Assembly (NCBI RefSeq): GCF_900167185.1
Contig: NZ_FUWM01000010.1
Coordinates: 26,076-90,075, forward strand
Origin: Selenihalanaerobacter shriftii
GTDB taxonomy: Bacteria; Bacillota; Halanaerobiia; Halobacteroidales; Acetohalobiaceae
Reading direction: 5' to 3'
Length of the DNA stretch: 64,000 bases
Each line of letters starts with the position of its first letter. Positions within the stretch are counted from its first letter, which is position 1. The notes beneath the pieces were generated by a model. It was not told where the DNA came from, made no database searches, and worked only from the letters and a program-made list of their open reading frames with translations. Made by a program: the position numbers and the translations under genes. Of this stretch, positions 16,579-24,796 are shown one piece after another.

Positions 16579-17562
16579 ATGTCAAAAGGAAGAATTTTAA
16601 GTGGTATGCGGCCTACTGGAAGACTACATGTAGGACATTTAGTAGGAGTTTTAGATAATTGGATTAAATTTCAGGATGAGTATGATTGTTATTTCATGAT
16701 AGCAGATTGGCATGCTTTAACTACTAAATATGATCAGACTGAAGATATAAAAGATAATATTCGAGAATTAGTTATAGATTGGATTAGTGCAGGGATTGAT
16801 CCAGAGAAGAGTGTTATCTTTCTTCAATCAGATGTTAAAGAAGATGCAGAGTTACATCTGTTATTCTCGATGATTACTTCAGTTAGTAGATTAGAGAGAG
16901 TGCCGACTTATAAAGAGCAGATTGAAGAGTTAGGGTTAGGAAATTCTGTACCTTATGGATTATTAGGTTATCCTGTTTTACAAGCAGCAGATATCCTATT
17001 ATATAAAGGAGACACAGTTCCTGTTGGTAAGGATCAGTTACCCCATTTAGAATTGACTAGAGAGATTGGGCGTAGATTTAATTATCTTTATGAAGAAATT
17101 TTTCCAGAACCAGAGCCTAAATTGACTAAAGTACCTAAGTTATTAGGTACTGATGGGCGTAAGATGAGTAAGAGTTATGGGAATGCTATTTTCTTAGCAG
17201 ATAGTAAAGATGAAGTAGAAGAAAAAGTCAAACAGATGGTAACAGATCCACAGAGAATTAGACTTAAAGATCCAGGAGACCCTGATGTCTGTTCAGTCTA
17301 TAATTTCCATACTATTTTTAATGAATCAGAGAAGACTGATGAATTGGCAGAAGGTTGTCGTAATGCTGGAATTGGATGCATGAATTGCAAAGGTAACTTA
17401 AGAGATGTTTTAGTAGATGAATTAGCAGAGATTAGAGCTAAAAGAAAAGAGTTAGAGAAGAATCCCGAACGAATCGATGAGATCTTAGCTGCTGGAGCTA
17501 AAAAGGCTAAAAAGGTAGCTCAAGCGACTATGAAGGAAGTCAGAAGCGCAATGAATCTATAA
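16579..17562 (+). CDS. trpS: Tryptophanyl-tRNA synthetase
   Basis: Charges tRNA-Trp. It is a 327-residue class I synthetase of normal length. The HIGH-type motif is in RPTGRLHVGHLVG near residue 10 and the KMSKS loop is GRKMSKSYGNA near 195. It starts at ATG after AAGGAGG. No T-box leader precedes it: only 67 bases separate it from the protease gene, so it is likely co-transcribed with the upstream genes. Confidence 0.95.
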   Translation: MSKGRILSGMRPTGRLHVGHLVGVLDNWIKFQDEYDCYFMIADWHALTTKYDQTEDIKDNIRELVIDWISAGIDPEKSVIFLQSDVKEDAELHLLFSMITSVSRLERVPTYKEQIEELGLGNSVPYGLLGYPVLQAADILLYKGDTVPVGKDQLPHLELTREIGRRFNYLYEEIFPEPEPKLTKVPKLLGTDGRKMSKSYGNAIFLADSKDEVEEKVKQMVTDPQRIRLKDPGDPDVCSVYNFHTIFNESEKTDELAEGCRNAGIGCMNCKGNLRDVLVDELAEIRAKRKELEKNPERIDEILAAGAKKAKKVAQATMKEVRSAMNL

Positions 17563-17580
17563 TTGAGGTGAAAGTGTAAA

Positions 17581-18342
17581 GTGAGCTATGAGGTAAAGAT
17601 AGATGCCTTTGAAGGTCCCATTCCTCTTTTGCTCCATTTAATTAAGAATGATGAGGTAGAGATTTACGATATTTCTATTTCTGAAATTACAAAACAGTAT
17701 TTAAATTATATAGCAGCGATGCAAGAGTTAAATTTGGAAATTGCCAGTGAATTTTTAATAATGGCTGCTAACTTAATTGAACTTAAATCTGGTATGTTAT
17801 TACCAGATGAAGATAAAGAGGAAGAAGAGGATGAAATAGACCCAAGACAACAGTTGATTAGAAGGTTATTAGAATATAAAAAGTATAAAGAATTGGCTGA
17901 CTGCTTAAGAGATTATGAAGACACACAACATAAAAGATATACTAGAAATATAGAAAGTATTTTAGCGGAGATTGACTCTGAAGAGCCAGAGGTAAATCCG
18001 TTAGAGAATATGTCTCTTAATGAGTTTGTGTCTACTTTTGAAGAAGTAGTTGTAAAGAGATTACAACAAAAAGATAAGGTAAAAGATAAAAAAAATGAGT
18101 CTAAGGATAAATTATCATACTTAAATAGAGAAGAGATATCTATACAAGATAAGATTGAAGATTTAGCCAAAAGAATGAATAAAGAAAAAGAAGTAAATTT
18201 TATTGAATTATTTTCGCAAGGCTGTACTAAACTAGAAATTGTGGTTACTTTTATGGCCTTACTAGAATTAATGAAACAGCATAAAGTCAGAATTAAACAA
18301 AGCGATGTTTTTAGAGAAATTATTGTCTATTTGGTTGATTAA
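17581..18342 (+). CDS. scpA: Segregation and condensation protein A
   Basis: The kleisin subunit of the SMC-ScpAB complex that compacts and resolves chromosomes. 253 residues. The N-terminal SMC-neck-binding segment begins YEVKIDAFEGPIPLLLHLI, which is typical of ScpA; the central part is acidic and Lys-rich; and the C-terminal winged helix contains LEIVVTFMALLELMKQHKV. The start is GTG with GAGGTGA upstream. It is followed 14 bases later by scpB; smc itself is at 24797. Confidence 0.93.
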   Translation: MSYEVKIDAFEGPIPLLLHLIKNDEVEIYDISISEITKQYLNYIAAMQELNLEIASEFLIMAANLIELKSGMLLPDEDKEEEEDEIDPRQQLIRRLLEYKKYKELADCLRDYEDTQHKRYTRNIESILAEIDSEEPEVNPLENMSLNEFVSTFEEVVVKRLQQKDKVKDKKNESKDKLSYLNREEISIQDKIEDLAKRMNKEKEVNFIELFSQGCTKLEIVVTFMALLELMKQHKVRIKQSDVFREIIVYLVD

Positions 18343-18356
18343 AGGAGTTGTCAATA

Positions 18357-18926
18357 ATGGATAAAAGTCAAAGAGCTTTAATAGAAGCTTTACTCTTTAC
18401 GGCAACAGAGCCTTTACAGGTAAAGGAGCTTAAGCGGGTAACTGAATTGAGTTCAGGTCAAATTAAAAATAAACTTAAAAAACTCAAAGAAGAATATAGT
18501 CAGTCTGATCGAGGAATTCAATTATTAAAATTAAATAATGGTTATCAGTTAAGGACTAAACCAGAGTATGAATCTTATATTAATGATTTACATCAACCAG
18601 AAGTGGATAACAAATTAACACAAGCTTCTTTAGAGACCTTAACTATTGTAGCTTATAAACAACCAGTAACTAGAGCAGAGGTTGAGGATGTTAGAGGAGT
18701 TAATGTAGAAAAGCCTCTTAAAACTTTACAAAAACGTGGTCTAATAGTTGAATTAGGTAGAAAAGAGACAATAGGAAATCCAATTATATATGGTACTAGT
18801 GATAAATTTTTAGAGTATTTAGGTTTAAATGATCTAAGTGAATTACCTGAACCGGAAGAGTTCGCACAAAATAAGGATGAGATATTACGAGAAAATAAAG
18901 AATTAGTAGATGAAGTAGAGTCATAA
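18357..18926 (+). CDS. scpB: Segregation and condensation protein B
   Basis: The dimeric winged-helix subunit that binds the ScpA kleisin. 189 residues, with the hallmark LTQASLETLTIVAYKQPVTR and VRGVN segments. ATG 18357 is chosen because AAGGAG at 18342-18347 is 9 bases upstream; an in-frame TTG at 18348 is too close. A terminator stem begins within its last two codons. Confidence 0.93.
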   Translation: MDKSQRALIEALLFTATEPLQVKELKRVTELSSGQIKNKLKKLKEEYSQSDRGIQLLKLNNGYQLRTKPEYESYINDLHQPEVDNKLTQASLETLTIVAYKQPVTRAEVEDVRGVNVEKPLKTLQKRGLIVELGRKETIGNPIIYGTSDKFLEYLGLNDLSELPEPEEFAQNKDEILRENKELVDEVES

Positions 18927-18950
18927 CATTAATGTTATGACTCTTTTTTT
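18918..18950 (+). terminator. Terminator overlapping the scpB stop codon
   Basis: GAGTCATAACATT and AATGTTATGACTC form a perfect 13-base-pair stem followed by a run of T to 18950. The 5' arm includes the last codons and the stop codon of scpB. Confidence 0.9.
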
Positions 18951-19036
18951 ATATTTTTATAATAATGTATAACATTTTAATTATCGGGAAAAATAACCAA
19001 TGTGTCAAAAGCAAGCAAACTGAAGGGTGAAGGAAT

Positions 19037-19804
19037 ATGACTTTAATTTTGTTAACATTAATAATAATTTTATCATTGGTTTTAATAATTCCTATTGATG
19101 TATTTATAGAATATAAGCGAGAAGATGGAAATGATGACTTGAAGATTTGGATGCAAGTTTTATTTGGGTTAATAACTTATAAATTACATATTCCTTATTT
19201 AGAGATCAAGAAAGTTCTTCGTCGCCCTTTATTAAAATTTAAAGCGGAAATAGAAGCGACTGGTTCACCAAAGATGAAGTTTGAAAAAGAAAAAACATTA
19301 TCATTTGACGAAATAGATTTTGCAGAATTAAAAGAGCAGGTAGATTTTATAAAGGGATTAGCAGATAAGTTTGAAGCTATAGAGAGAGGTTTAGATACAT
19401 TTAAAGATGAGTTACACCGTTTGGATGAATTAACACTGCGTAATCCGATTTTATTAAGAATTATCGGGACTTTAGTCTTAAGTATTACAGGAAGATGTAA
19501 GAAGCTTGTTTGGAAGACTAAGTTTGGGATTAAAGATCCAGCTATAACAGGGATGATGACAGGGTTTGTATGGGCTATTAAGGGAATAATTTATTCTTTT
19601 CTTAATCAAAAATCTAAAAGTATGGCTCAACCAGATTTTGAAGTAAAGCCTAATTTTAATCAAGTTAATGAATTAGAAATTAAATTTGAGAGTATATTTA
19701 GCTTATGGTTAGGAAATATTATTATCACAGGATTAAAGATAATTTTTAATAGATATAAGAGGAGGTTTTCGAATAAATGGCAGACCATCCAATTGAAGCA
19801 TTAA
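19037..19804 (+). CDS. DUF2953 family protein (YtfI-like)
   Basis: 255 residues with one N-terminal membrane segment (about 2-22) and a conserved middle and end typical of DUF2953, such as IRIIGTLVLS and GDPAITG-like text. In Bacillus and Clostridia this family sits directly upstream of ytfJ/gerW, as here, where the two overlap by 28 bases. A sporulation-related role is suggested by this neighbour only. Confidence 0.8.
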   Translation: MTLILLTLIIILSLVLIIPIDVFIEYKREDGNDDLKIWMQVLFGLITYKLHIPYLEIKKVLRRPLLKFKAEIEATGSPKMKFEKEKTLSFDEIDFAELKEQVDFIKGLADKFEAIERGLDTFKDELHRLDELTLRNPILLRIIGTLVLSITGRCKKLVWKTKFGIKDPAITGMMTGFVWAIKGIIYSFLNQKSKSMAQPDFEVKPNFNQVNELEIKFESIFSLWLGNIIITGLKIIFNRYKRRFSNKWQTIQLKH

Positions 19805-20181
19805 TGGATACGGCTATGGAGAATATTAAAGGAATGGTAGATGTAAACACAATAGTTGGTGACCCAGTTGAAACTGCTGATGGGAGTGTGATAGTCCCTA
19901 TTTCTAAAGTCAGTTTTGGGTTTGCTGCTGGAGGTAGTGAGTATACAAGTCCGAATGAGAATGGTGATAAAAAGAAAGAAGAAAAGAAGCCCTTTGGTGG
20001 TGGTAGTGGAGCCGGAGTAATGTTGCAACCGGTTGCTTTTTTAGTGGTTGGTGAAGATCAAGTTAGGTTATTACCAGTAAATAATAATGCGGTTATAGAA
20101 CGATTAATTAATGTTGCACCAGAATTACTTAAAGAATTTAAATCGATGGCTAAAAACAATTCTAAAAGTGGTGATAATTAA
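19777..20181 (+). CDS. ytfJ: GerW/YtfJ family sporulation protein
   Basis: 134 residues matching the YtfJ (GerW) spore protein family. It starts HPIEALMDTAMENIKGMVD, has VGDPVETADGSVIVPISKV, a Gly-rich GGGSGAGV stretch and PVAFLVVG. In Bacillus the protein is needed for normal spore germination. It starts inside the end of the DUF2953 gene with AGAGGAGG upstream. It supports a spore-forming ancestry. Confidence 0.9.
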   Translation: MADHPIEALMDTAMENIKGMVDVNTIVGDPVETADGSVIVPISKVSFGFAAGGSEYTSPNENGDKKKEEKKPFGGGSGAGVMLQPVAFLVVGEDQVRLLPVNNNAVIERLINVAPELLKEFKSMAKNNSKSGDN

Positions 20182-20238
20182 ATAAGATATAGATGAGGTA
20201 TATTTTAGATAAGTTTTAAATGGGAAGGAAGGAAAGAT

Positions 20239-21363
20239 ATGAAGTTAATTCAGAGGCAGAAACTTTCGGCATTGTTAATTATATTAGCCATCTTAATGGT
20301 GAATAATGTAGCTTTAGCTAAACCAAGTGTAACAGCTAGAGCAGCAATCTTAATCGATGCCGAAACAGGGGAGGTATTATATGCTAAAAATCCTCATCAG
20401 AAGCGAGCTCCAGCCAGTACAACCAAAATTATGACCGGAATTTTAGGAATTGAAAATGGTAATTTAAATGGGGAGGTAAAGGCCAGTAGACGGGCAGCTT
20501 ATGAAGGTGGTTCATCAATTTGGTTAGCAGAGGGAGAAGTATTGATTTTAGAGGATCTATTATATGGATTATTGTTAAATTCAGGCAATGATGCAGCAGT
20601 AGCAATTGCTGAACATATTGGTGGTAGTGTAGAAAAATTTGCACATATGATGAATCGAAAAGCTAAAGAAATAGGCGCTTTAGATACAACTTTTCAGAAT
20701 CCTAATGGACTCCCCCAAAAAGGACATTTAACTACGGCTTATGATTTAGCTATGATAGCTCGCTATGCACTTCAGAATGAAACTTTTGCTAGAATAGTAG
20801 ATACTACTCGAAAAAAGATTTCGTGGCAAGAACGTAAGCATGGTCGCTCTCTATTAAATACTAACCGGCTGTTAAGGCGTTTTGATGAAGTAGATGGTGT
20901 TAAGACTGGTTATACTAGAGCAGCTGGAAGATGTTTAGTCTCTTCAGCAACTAGAAACGGTAGACAGGTAATTTCTGTTGTATTAAAGAGTGCTCAGATG
21001 TGGCACGATTCAATGAAACTACTAAATTATGGATTAGATAATTTTAGAAGAATAGAGGTAGTAAATCAAGGTGAAGAGATTTATTCTCTAAACTTAGAAG
21101 AGATTGACAATCGAGAACTAAAATTAAAGGTAGCACAAAAGTTTGTTGTTGTAGCTTTTAATAATGATGAAATTACTCTTAAAAAAGAAATTAGCATCAA
21201 AAGAAATCTTAAATTGCCTATTGCTCAAAATGAACAAGTAGGTAAGGTTGCCTTTTATATAGATGGAGAAAAGAAAGGAACGATTCCATTATTAGCTAAA
21301 GAAGCTATAGTACCTGAATCAAGATTAGATAAGTTTTGGCAGTGGTTAACTACTTTAGGTTAA
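20239..21363 (+). CDS. D-alanyl-D-alanine carboxypeptidase (DacF-like)
   Basis: Trims the terminal D-Ala from peptidoglycan stem peptides outside the membrane. 374 residues with a signal peptide ending near residue 27. Class A PBP motifs are SxxK in PASTTKIMTG, SxN in LLNSGNDAAVA and KTG in VDGVKTGYTRAAGR. A PBP5-type C-terminal beta domain and a short C-terminal amphipathic tail follow. In Bacillus, dacF-type genes lie near sporulation genes, as gerW does here. Its last 14 bases overlap the end of the convergent minus-strand gene. Confidence 0.9.
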   Translation: MKLIQRQKLSALLIILAILMVNNVALAKPSVTARAAILIDAETGEVLYAKNPHQKRAPASTTKIMTGILGIENGNLNGEVKASRRAAYEGGSSIWLAEGEVLILEDLLYGLLLNSGNDAAVAIAEHIGGSVEKFAHMMNRKAKEIGALDTTFQNPNGLPQKGHLTTAYDLAMIARYALQNETFARIVDTTRKKISWQERKHGRSLLNTNRLLRRFDEVDGVKTGYTRAAGRCLVSSATRNGRQVISVVLKSAQMWHDSMKLLNYGLDNFRRIEVVNQGEEIYSLNLEEIDNRELKLKVAQKFVVVAFNNDEITLKKEISIKRNLKLPIAQNEQVGKVAFYIDGEKKGTIPLLAKEAIVPESRLDKFWQWLTTLG

Positions 21364-22045
21364 TGTCTAATTTATCTACAGTAGTACCTAATCTTTCATG
21401 GCCTTCCCCTTTTTCAACAAAGATATTAATTGCTTTAGTAAGTAAACTATTTGTTTCTTTTGAGCCACTTAGATTAGTTATCATATCAGCCAAACGGGGA
21501 TGTCTACCTAGATGTCCTCCAGCTTGGATTTGATATCCTTCTTTATCTTTAGTGATGCCATTAGTAGGACAAATATCAATACAATCACCACAGTAAATAC
21601 ACTGATCAAAATTAATTTTGATCTCTGAATCAGAAAGCTTAATGGCTCCTTCAGAACATTTTCTAACACATTTGCCACATTGAATACAAACTTGTTGATT
21701 AACTTTAGGTTTTAATTGCCCAATAATAGCAAAGTCTTTAATTTGTGGTTTAGAACAACCATTAACACATCCAGAAATGGCTATTTTGAACATATGGTGT
21801 GGTAAAATTAGGTCTTCATTAACCAATTTAGTATGTAATCTAGTTGCAATTTGATTATTTTCTAAATTTTTGATGACTAATTCTTCTGTTTTACCTACAT
21901 CTATCACATTTCGATTACATCTTTTTTTACCACGACATAATTCTATGTGATACATTTTATCTTTATCAAAGCCAGCTCTTTTGATCATTCTACTTATCAT
22001 ATAATTACTAAACTTTTTCTTGAATTTAGTTAATAATTTTTTCAT
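21350..22045 (-). CDS. Small siroheme-reductase-like 4Fe-4S protein
   Basis: 231 residues. It carries the nitrite/sulfite reductase siroheme-4Fe-4S signature C-x5-C (ELCRGKKRC) and, about 60 residues later, C-x3-C (SGCVNGCSKP). A two-cluster ferredoxin domain follows (CIQCGKCVRKC, CIYCGDCIDICP), then a C-terminal GGHLGRHPRL segment. It resembles the C-terminal half of AsrC-type sulfite reductases but is much shorter than full enzymes. Substrate and partner are unknown, and no sulfite-reductase subunits are adjacent. The start is ATG 22045, placed by GGGGAG; GTG 22054 is possible. Confidence 0.75.
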   Translation of the reverse strand: MKKLLTKFKKKFSNYMISRMIKRAGFDKDKMYHIELCRGKKRCNRNVIDVGKTEELVIKNLENNQIATRLHTKLVNEDLILPHHMFKIAISGCVNGCSKPQIKDFAIIGQLKPKVNQQVCIQCGKCVRKCSEGAIKLSDSEIKINFDQCIYCGDCIDICPTNGITKDKEGYQIQAGGHLGRHPRLADMITNLSGSKETNSLLTKAINIFVEKGEGHERLGTTVDKLDINLK

Positions 22046-22160
22046 AATAATCACTCCCCATTTATAAAATACTACCTAATTACTAACACCCAACCCCCAA
22101 CAACTAACACCGCTAAGTCTATTCTATTAAATTTAGCTTGAAAAATCAATAAATTTATAA
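22046..22160. other. Upstream region of the siroheme-like gene with TTAGT-rich words
   Basis: Read on the minus strand, the stretch just upstream of the gene is made of short words such as GGTGTTAGTTGTTG and GTTAGTAATTAG. These resemble the GTTAGTAATCAG sequence upstream of flbD (near 60388). No promoter was identified with confidence. Confidence 0.3.
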
Positions 22161-22187
22161 GAAGGAGTTTAGTTATAGTTAAGGAAT
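22161..22187 (+). promoter_or_regulatory. Weak sigma-H-like match before the pseudouridine synthase
   Basis: GAAGGAGTT, an 11-base spacer and AAGGAAT fit RnAGGAnnn-N11-RnnGAAT. The -35 part also looks like a Shine-Dalgarno sequence, so this is the weakest of the sigma-H candidates in the window. Confidence 0.25.
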
Positions 22188-22230
22188 TAGAATAGAGAAG
22201 AAGTCAATACTAGTACTTGAGGTGATAATT

Positions 22231-22965
22231 ATGGAAAGGTTACAAAAATTAATGGCTAGCGCAGGAATTGCTTCCAGAAGAAAGAGTGAAGAGATTATTG
22301 AAGAAGGTAGAGTAAAAGTTAATGGTAAGGTAGTAACTGAATTAGGAGTGAAGGTTGACCCACAAAAAGATACCATTGAGGTAGATGGGAAAGGAATTGA
22401 AAGAGAAAAATTAGTTTATATTCTTTTAAATAAACCAAAAGGTTACATAACTACAGTAAATGATCCGCGGAATCGACACACGGTAATGGATTTGATAAGC
22501 CGGGTAAAGGAGTCTGTACACCCAGTAGGTAGATTAGATAGGGATACAGAAGGGTTATTATTATTAACTAATGACGGAGATTTAACATATGCTTTGACCC
22601 ATCCTAGTCATGAAGTAGATAAAACCTATTTAGCTACAGTTAAAGGTGTTCCCAATCAAGGGACATTAGCAGCTTTAGAGCGGGGAATTGAGTTAAAGGA
22701 TGGTTGGACAGCTCCAGCTGAAGCTAAATTAGTAGCAGATTTAGAAGATGAATCTATAGTTTCTCTAGTAATTCATGAAGGAAGAAAACATCAAGTTAAA
22801 AGAATGTGGAAAGCAGTAGGTCATGAAGTAAAAGAATTAAAGCGGAATACTTTTGGACCTTTAGATTTAGAAAAAGTACCTACAGGACGTTACAGATACT
22901 TAAATGAAGTAGAAGTAGAAGAATTAAAAGAAATTGAAAAGAAGATAAAAGCTAATGAAAAGTAA
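22231..22965 (+). CDS. rluB: 23S/16S rRNA pseudouridine synthase, RsuA/RluB family
   Basis: 244 residues. An N-terminal S4 RNA-binding domain (MERLQKLMASAGIASRRKSE) is followed by the RsuA-type catalytic domain, with its nucleophilic aspartate in GRLDRDTEGLLLLTNDGDL and the family motif EGRKHQVKRM. It isomerises a uridine in rRNA. In Firmicutes this position near scpAB and dac usually holds rluB. ATG 22231 is chosen with GAGGTG upstream; GTG 22222 lies within the Shine-Dalgarno. Confidence 0.9.
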   Translation: MERLQKLMASAGIASRRKSEEIIEEGRVKVNGKVVTELGVKVDPQKDTIEVDGKGIEREKLVYILLNKPKGYITTVNDPRNRHTVMDLISRVKESVHPVGRLDRDTEGLLLLTNDGDLTYALTHPSHEVDKTYLATVKGVPNQGTLAALERGIELKDGWTAPAEAKLVADLEDESIVSLVIHEGRKHQVKRMWKAVGHEVKELKRNTFGPLDLEKVPTGRYRYLNEVEVEELKEIEKKIKANEK

Positions 22966-23989
22966 ACATTATATAATTCCTATCTTTGTTCCTCATGCAG
23001 GGTGCCCACATGATTGTGTTTTCTGTAATCAACGAGAGATTACTGGGGTACAAGAAGGTATGACTTCTAATAAGGCTGAGAGAATAATTCAAGAATATCT
23101 TAGTACTATAAGCCAAGAGAGAAGTAAAGTTGAGATAGCTTTTTATGGAGGTAGTTTTACTGGTTTAGATATCAATAGACAGACTGAACTATTAAGAGTA
23201 GCATATAAGTATTGTAAAAAAGGTCTAGTAGATAATTTGCGGCTATCTACTAGACCTGATTATATTGATCAAGAGATTTTAGATAATTTAGCTAAATATA
23301 ATGTAGAAGTAATTGAGTTAGGAGTACAATCCTTAGTAGAAAGAGTTTTAAAAGCTGCTAAACGGGGACATACTGCAGATGATGTAATTAAGGCTACTAA
23401 ATTAATTAAAGAATCAAATTTTAAATTAGGAATACAGTTAATGCCTGGGCTACCTCAAGCAGACCAAAAAAGTATGCTATATAGTGCTCAACAGACAGTA
23501 AAATTAGCTCCAGATCTTGTTAGAATTTACCCGACATTAGTAATTAAAGACACATATTTGGCTAAATTATATTCACAAGACAAATTTGTTCCCATAAGTA
23601 TAGATGAAGCAGTTAATATATGTAAAGAAGAATTATCATTATTTAAAAAGAATAATATTCCTGTAATTAGAATAGGTTTACAGCCTTCTGATGGGGTTAA
23701 TAAGGAATCAGTAATTGCTGGACCTTTTCATCCAGCTTTTCGACAATTGGTTGAATCAAGATTAGTTTTAGATAAGATAAAGCAATTTTTAAATGAACAG
23801 ATTAAACAGATTAATCAGAATAATTTAATTCTTAGAATAAATCCTAGATTTAATTCTACAGTTAGAGGTCAAAAAAATAGTAATCTCAAAGAATTTAAAA
23901 ATAGATATGGCTTAAAAGTACAAATAGAATTAGACGAGAAATTGAAGGTTGGAGAGATAATTATTAATGGAAAGAAGTTAAGAATATAA
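22955..23989 (+). CDS. Radical SAM protein, Elp3/HemN-like
   Basis: 344 residues. The radical SAM cluster motif CxxxCxxC appears as CPHDCVFC near residue 17, with the glycine-rich AFYGGSFTG and LSTRPDYID segments of Elp3/HemN-type enzymes. It overlaps the end of the pseudouridine synthase gene by 11 bases, so translation is coupled. Firmicute relatives occur between rRNA-processing genes and smc. The substrate is unknown; a tRNA or rRNA modification role is plausible from the neighbourhood. Confidence 0.82.
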   Translation: MKSKHYIIPIFVPHAGCPHDCVFCNQREITGVQEGMTSNKAERIIQEYLSTISQERSKVEIAFYGGSFTGLDINRQTELLRVAYKYCKKGLVDNLRLSTRPDYIDQEILDNLAKYNVEVIELGVQSLVERVLKAAKRGHTADDVIKATKLIKESNFKLGIQLMPGLPQADQKSMLYSAQQTVKLAPDLVRIYPTLVIKDTYLAKLYSQDKFVPISIDEAVNICKEELSLFKKNNIPVIRIGLQPSDGVNKESVIAGPFHPAFRQLVESRLVLDKIKQFLNEQIKQINQNNLILRINPRFNSTVRGQKNSNLKEFKNRYGLKVQIELDEKLKVGEIIINGKKLRI

Positions 23990-24045
23990 ATAGTTATAGT
24001 TATTGATAAAAAAATTCAATAATTAAAGCTTAAAGATATTATCTT

Positions 24046-24078
24046 CTTATTAAGTAGGTAAGACTACTAATAAGGAGG
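24046..24078 (+). promoter_or_regulatory. Hairpin overlapping a strong Shine-Dalgarno
   Basis: CTTATTAAGTAG (24046-24057) pairs with CTACTAATAAG (24064-24074) through 11 base pairs with a single bulged A and a 6-base loop. The 3' arm runs into the Shine-Dalgarno AAGGAGG at 24072-24078 of a 9-codon frame, so the fold would partly hide it. Confidence 0.4.
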
Positions 24079-24085
24079 TATAAAT

Positions 24086-24115
24086 ATGGATAGAATTAAA
24101 TCTTTGAATTATTAA
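24086..24115 (+). CDS. Possible 9-codon mini-gene
   Basis: ATG at 24086, seven bases after a full AAGGAGG, opens MDRIKSLNY and a TAA. Initiation signals are as good as those of any gene in the window. It may be a leader peptide, the remnant of a decayed gene, or a real micropeptide. No downstream gene is close enough for classical attenuation; spoVS begins 180 bases later behind its own promoter. Confidence 0.35.
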   Translation: MDRIKSLNY

Positions 24116-24196
24116 TCTATTAGCAGTTGAGGAAGTAATCCAATTTAGAAATATATCTTATACTATTTATTAAATTTAATTTAAATCTTTGTTAAT

Positions 24197-24223
24197 GAAG
24201 GATTTTTTTTACTTTTCATGAAT
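24197..24223 (+). promoter_or_regulatory. Sigma-H-type promoter of spoVS
   Basis: GAAGGATTT, an 11-base spacer and CATGAAT fit the sigma-H form, except for a C at the first -10 position. spoVS is a known sigma-H target in Bacillus subtilis. Transcription would start near 24231, giving a leader of about 65 bases. Confidence 0.5.
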
Positions 24224-24297
24224 AATATAAGTATCAAATGCACTATACATAACAGTAAGAGGTAAACTTAAATCAAAACCAAAAAGGAGGAAACAAC

Positions 24298-24558
24298 ATG
24301 GAAGTATTGAAGATAGCATCCAAATCACAACCTAAGTCAGTTGCAGGAGCTATAGCAGCAGTATTAAGAGAAGAGGGTAAGGCAGAATTACAGGCTATAG
24401 GAGCAGGAGCGGTTAATCAAGCAGTGAAGGCTGTTGCTATTGCAAGAGGTTTTGTAGCACCAAGTGGGGTAGATTTAGTGGCTATTCCAGCATTTGCTGA
24501 AATAGAAATTGATGGAGAAGAGCGCACAGCTATTAAAGTATTTGTAGAACCTAGATAG
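24298..24558 (+). CDS. spoVS: Stage V sporulation protein S
   Basis: An 86-residue Alba-like protein with the near-invariant family sequence VLKIASKSQPKSVAGAIA, GAGAVNQAVKAVAIARGF and DLVAIPAFAEIEIDGEE. SpoVS affects septation and spore development in Bacillus and is also found in non-sporulating bacteria, so it does not prove sporulation. It has a strong AGGAGGA upstream, stands as a single-gene unit with its own terminator, and precedes smc. Confidence 0.95.
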   Translation: MEVLKIASKSQPKSVAGAIAAVLREEGKAELQAIGAGAVNQAVKAVAIARGFVAPSGVDLVAIPAFAEIEIDGEERTAIKVFVEPR

Positions 24559-24580
24559 AAATTAATAATTTATTTTTTTA

Positions 24581-24616
24581 CAAAACCTACCTAGACTTAA
24601 GTCTAGGTAGGTTTTG
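24581..24616 (+). terminator. Terminator of spoVS
   Basis: CAAAACCTACCTAGACTT is followed directly by its exact complement, a perfect 36-base palindrome, then TTTTGG. Confidence 0.85.
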
Positions 24617-24747
24617 TTTTGGTTTAAGCAGGATAAAAGGAAAAATATGGTGTAATATATTATTAACACGTTATATTAAATAGTATTTTAAAGTAATGGG
24701 GTGGAGCCATCTATTTCATTTTTCTTTAAATTATGATAGAATTATAT

Positions 24748-24767
24748 TTAGTGCAAAAATGCACTAA
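24748..24767 (+). promoter_or_regulatory. Short stem-loop in the smc leader
   Basis: TTAGTGCA, loop AAAA, TGCACTAA is a perfect 8-base-pair hairpin 15 bases before the smc Shine-Dalgarno. No T run follows, so it is not a terminator. A weak promoter (TTTCAT, 17 bases, TAGAAT at 24737-24742 with a TG extension) lies just upstream, so the stem would be at the very 5' end of the mRNA, where it may stabilise the transcript or act as an operator. Confidence 0.4.
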
Positions 24768-24796
24768 GGAATTAACTTGGTAGGGAGGGCTTGGTT

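Noticed and set aside
24617-24660. A further sigma-H promoter upstream of smc (GCAGGATAA..GTGTAAT)
   Set aside because: The -10 part lacks GAAT and the spacer is 13 bases.
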